A DNA stretch of 22,354 nt from Firmicutes bacterium UBA4996 (lineage in GTDB: Bacteria > Bacillota > Limnochordia > Darwinibacteriales > Darwinibacteriaceae): assembly GCA_002396805.1 (NCBI GenBank), contig DGYW01000059.1:15009-37362 (forward strand). The letters run 5' to 3'. Shown in pieces: positions 1 to 6,067 of this stretch (its first letter is position 1; every line of letters begins with the position of its first letter). The notes below the pieces were generated by a model, which worked only from the letters and a program-made list of their open reading frames with translations, was not told where the DNA came from and ran no database searches. Made by a program: the position numbers and the translations under genes.

Positions 1-129
1 GAGATCAAAGTGGAAATCACCTCGAATCGCGAAGCCACGGAACGTTTAGAACAAGAAGTCAGGAAAATAAACAAAACCATTTCCAATCACGACCTAGACA
101 TCAATCTTCTCAAAAAAGTGGTAGTGTAG
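1..129 (+). CDS. C-terminal end of an unrecognised protein (cut by window start)
   Basis: An open frame runs from the first base to a TAG stop at 127-129 and gives 42 residues beginning EIKVEITSNREATERLEQEV and ending NLLKKVVV. The fragment has an acidic/basic amphipathic stretch that could be one strand and one helix of a small alpha/beta domain. The function cannot be assigned from so short a tail. Two things support it as a real gene: it stays open to the edge, and a perfect 13-bp hairpin follows 18 bases after the stop. It converges on the alpha/beta hydrolase gene that ends at 218. Confidence 0.6.
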   Translation, partial: EIKVEITSNREATERLEQEVRKINKTISNHDLDINLLKKVVV

Positions 130-147
130 CCAAGAAACCAGATATCC

Positions 148-191
148 TAGAGCCAACTTCTTTCCTCGAAGTTGGCTCTAATTTCCTTGTA
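148..191 (+). terminator. Intrinsic terminator after the leading partial gene
   Basis: A perfect 13-bp inverted repeat has arms at 148-160 (TAGAGCCAACTTC) and 168-180 (GAAGTTGGCTCTA) with a 7-nt loop. On the forward strand it is followed by the T-rich stretch ATTTCCTTGT. Read on the reverse strand, the same hairpin lies downstream of the hydrolase gene ending at 218, but no T run follows there. Termination in that direction is therefore less certain. Confidence 0.75.
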
Positions 192-217
192 TTGGGACCA
201 TCTTGACCAGCACAAAC

Positions 218-1162
218 CTAAGCTGTCACGCTGGTTAACCACTCAGAAAGGATCCCTTTTAGTTCTGGATGCAAAGGTTTGTCTTGATTCTTTTTGTACA
301 TTTTGACAACTTGAGTAACGGGTATCTCTCCCGAAACTTCTCTCAGCAAATGGTCCATATTTTCAATAATATGTGTTGCCGCGGGGCCATCGACCAAATG
401 GGGCAGGTCGTTGACTCTTTCCGGGGTTGCTTGTATATCCTTTGAACCAGTAATGGCCAATGATGGGCATGTTACTTTCTTAAGATCCTCAAAGACGTTA
501 TAGCTGAAATGCTCTCTAAACCATTTCGCATTTATCTTTTGAAATTGGTATTTTATTACAGAATCACTGGAGCTCATTATTTTATCAGTAAGCTTTTGGG
601 CCTGGTTTTCGATCTTTTGGTCTAACTTTAGTAAGCGAGCAAGCTTGCCTTTCACACCCTTCTCATTTAATATTTCATCGATTAACAATTGCCTCTGTCT
701 AATTAGCGCATCCTCTATAGACTCTGCTGCTCCCGATAAAAAGATCAGACCATTTACCGGGCGGCGGGCATTGGCAGCAGTGACAAGAATACAGCCTTCG
801 CTGTGTCCTAGTAGTATTATTTCCCCAACTTTGGAGTGGTTCTCTAAAAACCTAATACTACTCAGTACATCATCGACTAAGTCTATCATCCCTGTTTCTA
901 AAAAGACACCATCACTCTCACCAACACCCCGCTTATCAACGCGCAAAGTTGTAAATCCTAGGTTGCTGATGAATTCTGCTAGTTCCTTATACATATTGGG
1001 GAAAAGCTTACCCTTCTTCGAGTTACCGTCCCTGTCAACTTCCCCTGAACCAGCAACCAATAAAACTGCAGGGAAAGGCCCCGACCCTTCAGGGATTGTT
1101 AGAGTCCCTGCCAAAGCGTATTTACCCTCAATTATTACTTTCTCTTCTCGAAAATTTGCCAT
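218..1162 (-). CDS. Alpha/beta hydrolase (esterase/dienelactone-hydrolase-like)
   Basis: This 314-residue soluble protein has no signal peptide and has the alpha/beta-hydrolase fold. An N-terminal beta region and LLVAGSGEVDRDGN (residues 34-47) likely form the oxyanion-hole region. The nucleophile elbow is GHSEG with Ser121, the acid is probably Asp242 in GSKDIQ, and the base is His271 in NMDH. A helical cap insertion spans about 150-225. The family includes broad carboxylesterases and acyl-peptide-like hydrolases; the substrate cannot be read from the sequence. The start is the ATG at 1162. Its ribosome binding site GGAGAGGAG lies inside the last codons of the upstream regulator gene, whose TAA stop precedes the ATG by one base, so the two are translationally coupled. 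The regulator probably controls this hydrolase. Confidence 0.85.
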   Translation of the reverse strand: MANFREEKVIIEGKYALAGTLTIPEGSGPFPAVLLVAGSGEVDRDGNSKKGKLFPNMYKELAEFISNLGFTTLRVDKRGVGESDGVFLETGMIDLVDDVLSSIRFLENHSKVGEIILLGHSEGCILVTAANARRPVNGLIFLSGAAESIEDALIRQRQLLIDEILNEKGVKGKLARLLKLDQKIENQAQKLTDKIMSSSDSVIKYQFQKINAKWFREHFSYNVFEDLKKVTCPSLAITGSKDIQATPERVNDLPHLVDGPAATHIIENMDHLLREVSGEIPVTQVVKMYKKNQDKPLHPELKGILSEWLTSVTA

Positions 1163-1163
1163 A

Positions 1164-1709
1164 TTAATTACTCCTCTCCCCTGCGTTTTTAGGAATGACT
1201 ATCGTAGATATTGTTCTCGCCTTCCGCTCAGTGGTTGGTTCATTTTCCATGACTCTCGAAACAATGGTACGAATCTCAGTTAGTAGGTCTCTCAACTCTT
1301 CATTGCTCAAAAAAACGCTTACCTGCCGGTAACTCACTCCATCTTTCTCTAAATCAATGTTTTCTTGCTGGAGATACTGTTCGTAATCTCCCAGCAAATT
1401 GGTTAGAAAACTAAAGAAGAAGCTGAAATGATCTTGACGAGAAGCCTCTTTAACTTCCTTTGCTGTCACCGTTTCTAGCTGATTAGACAAGGCGTAGACC
1501 TTTTCGATCGTTCCCCTGACCTTGTTTTCTTCAACTACTTCCAAGACTTCCGCTTCGAGTAATTTATTTAAGTGCCTATATAGAGAGGCTTGGGGTACAT
1601 CAGAAACTCTCTGGGAGATTTCCTGAGCCGTAAGCTCTTTGCCTCCTAATAGGCTTTGCATTATCCTCATTCGAACAGGATGTAAAATGGTGTTTATCTT
1701 GAATTCCAA
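1164..1709 (-). CDS. Winged helix-turn-helix transcriptional regulator (ArsR-like)
   Basis: The protein has about 181 residues. Its N-terminal winged-helix domain contains HPVRMRIMQSLL, then ELTAQEISQRV and SLYRHLNKLLEAEVLEVV (recognition helix), then a beta wing ending EKVYAL. This is the ArsR/HTH_20 pattern. The C-terminal half is helical and acidic and probably serves dimerisation or ligand sensing; no metal-binding Cys cluster is visible. I place the start at the TTG at 1709, because the run GGGGGAGGGG ends about 8 nt upstream. A longer frame from 1739 would begin inside the palindromic operator. The gene sits one base before the hydrolase gene, with a promoter and dyad directly upstream, so it is probably an autoregulated local repressor of the hydrolase. 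Confidence 0.8.
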   Translation of the reverse strand: MEFKINTILHPVRMRIMQSLLGGKELTAQEISQRVSDVPQASLYRHLNKLLEAEVLEVVEENKVRGTIEKVYALSNQLETVTAKEVKEASRQDHFSFFFSFLTNLLGDYEQYLQQENIDLEKDGVSYRQVSVFLSNEELRDLLTEIRTIVSRVMENEPTTERKARTISTIVIPKNAGERSN

Positions 1710-1730
1710 TTTAACTACCCCTCCCCCGTT

Positions 1731-1756
1731 TATTATCATTATTGATAATGATAATA
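1731..1756. promoter_or_regulatory. 26-bp perfect dyad, probable operator
   Basis: TATTATCATTAT (1731-1742), TG, then ATAATGATAATA (1745-1756) form a perfect 12-2-12 inverted repeat. The repeat overlaps the last three bases of the -10 element and covers the predicted start of transcription, the usual place for a repressor site. The simplest reading is the binding site of the adjacent winged-helix regulator. The GATAAT hexamers also resemble a Fur-family box: GATAATGATAATATTAATA on the plus strand matches the classical 19-bp Fur box at about 15 positions. A Fur, Zur or PerR site is therefore an alternative. Confidence 0.6.
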
Positions 1757-1782
1757 TTAATACATGGCAGAGTAAATGTCAA
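1754..1782 (-). promoter_or_regulatory. Sigma-A promoter of the regulator-hydrolase unit
   Basis: On the reverse strand, TTGACA (bases 1782-1777) is separated by exactly 17 nt from TAATAT (1759-1754). The -35 is a perfect consensus and the -10 matches at four of six positions. Transcription would start near 1747, leaving a leader of about 40 nt with the ribosome binding site near 1718-1728. Confidence 0.7.
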
Positions 1783-1812
1783 GACTCCGCGTACCTACTG
1801 ACCTCTAAGCTA

Positions 1813-1860
1813 ATAAAGCAAGAAGACCACATCTGCAGATCAAAGCAAATGTGATCTTCT
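1813..1860 (-). terminator. Intrinsic terminator after the membrane hydrolase gene
   Basis: The arms at 1821-1832 and 1849-1860 pair over 12 positions with one G-T wobble. On the reverse strand the hairpin is followed by TGCTTTATTAG. It lies 35-75 bases past the stop of the gene ending at 1895 and separates it from the promoter of the regulator unit. Confidence 0.6.
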
Positions 1861-1894
1861 AGGCTCACTTCATACAGATTAGCACCATAAAGAT

Positions 1895-4030
1895 CTACAG
1901 GAAATTCCAAAACATGGCGGTGTTGGCAGCCGAGATCATTGTAAACAAGATAGCGTTAATGAAAGCAGCCAACCACACATTACCCGTTTCTTCAAAGAAC
2001 TTCCGGGCATACACTGCAGCGATTCCTAAAATAGGTACCAACGCGAAGAGTAAAATAGCGTTCAAACTCTGTTCAGGGTTGGCAGCAACACCCGTGACAA
2101 ATAACGTTCCATATTGACGTAATAGCCAAATGATTAAGGGACCACAATTTAAAGCGATAGCTACGGTAGTGCCGCCCTTCTTTAGACCACGAGTGCTCGC
2201 ATTTACCCCTATTGTATTGACGAAGTAGAATACGAAGAAGAATGGCAGATACCGCAAAGCTGTTAGAACATGCTCAACTTTGAAGGTCCGGACTGCAAGG
2301 GTCCAAATTCTAAAGTCCGTTGTGAATACAGCCTGCGTGATCCACAGCACAACATAGCCGAGAATCACCGTGATAAACGCCGTCACCAGACTGGCTAAGA
2401 TCACCACAGGTTCTAGAACAATGCCATAACTAGCGAAGCTAGTGCCCTTTTTCTTTTTGTCCAGATAGTAAACGACAACAGTGATCAAAGCTGCGATAAG
2501 ACCGCTGGCCACAGCCCAGTAGGCAATCTGGTTTGTCGTGGGCTGATTAAATATCCGACCTAGGGCAATGAAGCTTGAAGCCTTTCCTAGCCATATGGCT
2601 AGGAGTACAGCGAACAAGGCTACTATCACCCCGCTTTTTGCTATATTAACCACACCAGACCTATCCTCTTGGCCGTTTCGTACCCAAGCTAAAACAATCC
2701 ATAAGGCACACATGGCTATTACTGCGTAGGCACCATACAATAGAGGCTGCATTGCTACAGCATTCTTCGTAAACAAGGCAACGAAGAAAATTGCAGGCAA
2801 GGCTGGGCTCAGAATATTGGCTGCCCAAGAAATTACATGTCCGGCAGTAGTGTCGGGAGCCTTAACGATCTCAGGCTGAGCAACAACTGCGTTTTTAAGG
2901 AAAGGTGCTCTAAGCAAGAGCCTTCCGAGTGCTAATATCATGATCATAAAACCGACGAGGCCAACACAATTAAAGGCTTCCTTAAGCCACCAGATTTGGT
3001 TTCTTGAATCTAAGTTCACCTTGCTCTGGTTGGGCGAAGTCACACCGGCAAAGGCATCGCGATAAAAATCTATCAAGTATCCAGTGGTGGTCTTGGAAAA
3101 GTGGTTCCAAGGATGGGTCTCCCGGGGGGTGTAGATAATCCTGCGTCCAGCTTGGGACTCCCGTGCTACCTGACCATTGGCAAGAAGTTCACCTGACTCC
3201 ACGTTGTAAAACCGTCCAGCCTCACCATTAGCACCAGCTGGGTCAAGACCTAAGAAAGACTTTCCCGAACCAGTTTTAGGATAATCCTTGAACGTTACAG
3301 TGCCAGTAATGCTTCGTTCGGCCGCCGTTCTTTCTTGCTGGGACTTATTGAAGAAAAATTCATCGTAATGAGCTGCAATCATCCCAACTGTCCGAGAACC
3401 AAAGGCGGCCTGAAACTGCTCTTGCGGTGCAATGCCCCCTGTGTAAAGAAAATCGGACCCTACAGAAATTCCAGTATGGATCATGCGGTATCCGGTCTGC
3501 AAGGAAGCCATTTCATCCATGTACAAAGCCACCATAGATGAAAAGCCACCCATTGAATGACCACTTACAGCCACATAGGCATTACCATTAGTATCCTTTT
3601 TTGTGTAGTCTTGATTGTAAACATACTTTGCCGCATCAAACTGACTATGGAGCCAGAAGGTACTAAATTGGGTGCCTACTGCAATATCTCCGGCCCATCT
3701 AGAGTCTCCATGATCATACATATCAACCGCTAAGACAATATAACCGCGCCTCGACATTTCGACCGCTGGTGCATCTTGCATCTCCTTTGTGTTCAGGTAT
3801 CCATGAGTAGTGATAATAACAGGTCGAGGGTCGTCCTTACCAGCTCCCTTCGGCATATACAGTAAGGCACTGAGCGTTCCCTTGTCTGTCTCAAACTCAA
3901 TCCGCTCAATCTTTACTGAATAAAAAGATGTGTGGATCAGGCCCGCCAAGAAGCTACTTACGATAACCAATACCAAAGCACCGACCAACATTCCCTGAGG
4001 TTGCTTCCAAAAAGTACATATCTTCTTCAC
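1895..4030 (-). CDS. Membrane-anchored alpha/beta hydrolase with multi-helix C-terminal domain
   Basis: The protein has 711 residues. An N-terminal membrane helix (about 13-34) is followed by an extracytoplasmic alpha/beta-hydrolase domain (about 40-335). This domain shows ITTHGYLN, the strand AVDMYDHGDS, and the nucleophile elbow GHSMGG with Ser159. His307 or His310 in the segment TPRETHPWNHF is a candidate catalytic base. From about 350 to the end there are nine or ten hydrophobic helices. The combination of a dienelactone-hydrolase-like head and a polytopic tail is seen in uncharacterised Clostridia proteins, so I infer a cell-envelope ester or acyl hydrolase of unknown substrate. The start is a GTG at 4030 with GAGGGGG about 9 nt upstream. 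The gene ends a reverse-strand series and lies 67 bases after the amidohydrolase gene, so it may be co-transcribed with it. Confidence 0.8.
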   Translation of the reverse strand: MKKICTFWKQPQGMLVGALVLVIVSSFLAGLIHTSFYSVKIERIEFETDKGTLSALLYMPKGAGKDDPRPVIITTHGYLNTKEMQDAPAVEMSRRGYIVLAVDMYDHGDSRWAGDIAVGTQFSTFWLHSQFDAAKYVYNQDYTKKDTNGNAYVAVSGHSMGGFSSMVALYMDEMASLQTGYRMIHTGISVGSDFLYTGGIAPQEQFQAAFGSRTVGMIAAHYDEFFFNKSQQERTAAERSITGTVTFKDYPKTGSGKSFLGLDPAGANGEAGRFYNVESGELLANGQVARESQAGRRIIYTPRETHPWNHFSKTTTGYLIDFYRDAFAGVTSPNQSKVNLDSRNQIWWLKEAFNCVGLVGFMIMILALGRLLLRAPFLKNAVVAQPEIVKAPDTTAGHVISWAANILSPALPAIFFVALFTKNAVAMQPLLYGAYAVIAMCALWIVLAWVRNGQEDRSGVVNIAKSGVIVALFAVLLAIWLGKASSFIALGRIFNQPTTNQIAYWAVASGLIAALITVVVYYLDKKKKGTSFASYGIVLEPVVILASLVTAFITVILGYVVLWITQAVFTTDFRIWTLAVRTFKVEHVLTALRYLPFFFVFYFVNTIGVNASTRGLKKGGTTVAIALNCGPLIIWLLRQYGTLFVTGVAANPEQSLNAILLFALVPILGIAAVYARKFFEETGNVWLAAFINAILFTMISAANTAMFWNFL

Positions 4031-4097
4031 GTCACTATCCCCCTCTAGTTATTAGTAACACTTATGTCACCACCAGGTAGCAATATGAGACATTTTC

Positions 4098-5369
4098 CTA
4101 CACATTCTTGAAATCGACCTCGATCCGTTCGCTACCTAGATTGACTTCCCGTACAGCCGGTTTGGTCTTTACGATAATTTGACCTTTGCGAATCACATAG
4201 AGACATTCACTAGTTAGGCGTAAGGCCTCAAATTCGTCTTCGGCATCCAAAATCACACAATCAGCTTGGTTACCGACTCTTATCCCATAATCGTTTAGAT
4301 TTAAAGTCCTGGCGCCATTACTGGTAATCATGTCAAAAACCTGAGGTATCTGGGCCCGACCGCTTAAGTGTGCAGTGTGCATTAAAAGATGAGCGGACTG
4401 TAACATGCTACCCTTTCCTAAGGGCCCGAAGGGATCCATAATATTATCGTTTCCAATACTAACATTAACACCTGCAGCCAAAAGCTGATCAACCCTAGTG
4501 TGTCCACGCTTTCTGGGGTACCCATCCAGCCTGTTTTGGAGTAAAGCGTTAGAACCTGGATTAGTAACAATGTTCACTTCAGCTCGCTTCAACTGACCGA
4601 TTAACTTTACGGCATAATCGTTAGGATAATTATGCATGGCCGTTGTGTGGCTCGCGGTGACTAGACCTTCCATGCCATTTGTAATAACACACTTTGAGAT
4701 CACTTCAGCAAATCTAGATTGATCGTCACCAGTCTCGTCCGTGTGAATATCAATGAGCTTGCCGTATGTTTGAGCCAGTTCAAAAACGTACTCGATAGAC
4801 CTAATCCCCTCTTCCCGAGTTAACTCCACTTGAGGTATGCCTCCGATGACATCTACCCCTAGTTTGATGGCCTGAAGCAGAAGTTCGGCAGATCCAGGAA
4901 CAGAAAAGATGCCATCTTGAGGAAATGCCACAACCTGAATATCCACATAGTCTTTCAGTTCTTCTTTCAGCTCAAGAAGGGCTTGCACCGTCACGAGATT
5001 GGGCTCGGTGGAATCAGCATGGGTACGAATGTGAAGCACACCATTGGCTATTTCCCAGAGGATTGTCTCGCGAGCTGTCTGCTTGATTCTTTCCTTTGTT
5101 ATTCCTTGCTTATATTCACCCCAAATGGCAATTCCCTCTAAAAGGGTTCCGCTTTCATTAAATCTAGGCGAACCCGCACTAAGAGACGAATCTAAATGAA
5201 CGTGAGATTCTACAAAAGGTGGGACAACTAGGTTACTCCTCGCGTCAATTTCTTTTGTTCCAGGAACCTCGATTTTGGGTGTGATTTCGGCAAACAGCCC
5301 CTTGCGAATCCCTATATCGACAAGTTCGGCCCGGTGTCGAAGTCTAGCATTTCTGATAATTAAATCCAT
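4098..5369 (-). CDS. Cytosine-deaminase-like amidohydrolase
   Basis: This 423-residue metal-dependent amidohydrolase aligns along its length with E. coli CodA (427 residues) at a constant offset of five. Metal ligands are H56 and H58 in PPFVESHVHLD, H209, and D308. Q151, E212 in HTDETGDDQSRF, and H241 match the CodA substrate and catalytic residues. Two pocket residues differ: CodA D314 is N309 and CodA W319 is F314. The substrate may therefore be another amino-pyrimidine, amino-purine or cyclic amidine. The enzyme is cytosolic and would release ammonia by hydrolytic deamination. A strong site, AGGAGGAGACACC, precedes the ATG. The gene lies 37 bases after the acetyltransferase gene in the same direction, so the two are probably co-transcribed. 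No permease such as CodB lies beside it. Confidence 0.85.
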   Translation of the reverse strand: MDLIIRNARLRHRAELVDIGIRKGLFAEITPKIEVPGTKEIDARSNLVVPPFVESHVHLDSSLSAGSPRFNESGTLLEGIAIWGEYKQGITKERIKQTARETILWEIANGVLHIRTHADSTEPNLVTVQALLELKEELKDYVDIQVVAFPQDGIFSVPGSAELLLQAIKLGVDVIGGIPQVELTREEGIRSIEYVFELAQTYGKLIDIHTDETGDDQSRFAEVISKCVITNGMEGLVTASHTTAMHNYPNDYAVKLIGQLKRAEVNIVTNPGSNALLQNRLDGYPRKRGHTRVDQLLAAGVNVSIGNDNIMDPFGPLGKGSMLQSAHLLMHTAHLSGRAQIPQVFDMITSNGARTLNLNDYGIRVGNQADCVILDAEDEFEALRLTSECLYVIRKGQIIVKTKPAVREVNLGSERIEVDFKNV

Positions 5370-5406
5370 GGTGTCTCCTCCTCTCCAGACAGTCTTAGGT
5401 TTATCC

Positions 5407-6042
5407 CTACGGAATCCGATTCTTGCCTAAGATCTCCGGCTTGTGAATCATACTGTCTGCATCGGTTATTTCCCGAATCACGCGACAGGGATTACCCGCG
5501 GCAAAACTATTGGCTGGAATATCTTTCACCACGACGCTGCCTGCACCGATCACACAATTATCTCCGATTGTCACCCCTGGACAGACCACAACATTAGCAC
5601 CTAACCAACAGTCATTGCCAATATGGACCGGTTTTGCATAACACATATGCTTAGCCACACCGTTTTCATCAATCATAGCTCGGCGTTCATTGGGAAGCAT
5701 GGGATGAACGGGCGTCACAATAGTCACGTTAGGCCCAAAACTACAATGGTCACCAATCACCACCAACGCATCATCTTGAATGGTCAAGTTGAAGTTTCCA
5801 AAGAAATGAGCCCCAATTCTGGTGTGTGATCCGTAGTGAATGTACATGGGACCCTGTACAAAACCTGCTTCTCCAAATTCAGCAAAAATCTGACCAATCA
5901 AAGCTTCCCTTTTTGTGGTTTCGTGTTCCAGGGTAAGGTTGTATTCAGAGCATAGATTATGTGTGCGAAGTTTGATCGCCTTCAACTCAGGATCCCCCGG
6001 TGCAAACAAGACTCCCGCTAAAATTTTTCCTTCTTCTCGCAT
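5407..6042 (-). CDS. Sugar O-acetyltransferase, left-handed beta-helix (Maa/LacA/NodL type)
   Basis: The protein has 211 residues, close to the usual 185-205 for maltose or galactoside acetyltransferases. The N-terminal helical segment is followed by hexapeptide-repeat turns from about residue 60 (YIHYGSHTRIG, VVIGDHCSFGPNV) to about 187 (GNDCWLGANVVVCPGVTIG, DNCVIGAGSVVVKDIP). The short loop containing TPVHPM supplies His113, equivalent to the catalytic His of LacA. SFAAGNPCRVIREI is the standard C-terminal motif around the coenzyme A site. It likely moves an acetyl group from acetyl-CoA to a sugar hydroxyl as a trimer in the cytosol; the acceptor is unknown. GAGGAGGAAGAACC precedes the ATG. 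The gene begins 25 bases after the TetM-like gene and precedes the amidohydrolase, which suggests one transcript. Confidence 0.88.
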   Translation of the reverse strand: MREEGKILAGVLFAPGDPELKAIKLRTHNLCSEYNLTLEHETTKREALIGQIFAEFGEAGFVQGPMYIHYGSHTRIGAHFFGNFNLTIQDDALVVIGDHCSFGPNVTIVTPVHPMLPNERRAMIDENGVAKHMCYAKPVHIGNDCWLGANVVVCPGVTIGDNCVIGAGSVVVKDIPANSFAAGNPCRVIREITDADSMIHKPEILGKNRIP

Positions 6043-6067
6043 GGTTCTTCCTCCTCGGTTCTGGTTA

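Noticed and set aside
645..1283. A 212-codon forward open frame opposite the hydrolase and regulator genes
   Set aside because: It lies antisense to two well-supported genes, has a low-complexity Ser/Pro-rich product without recognisable domain and no good ribosome binding site.
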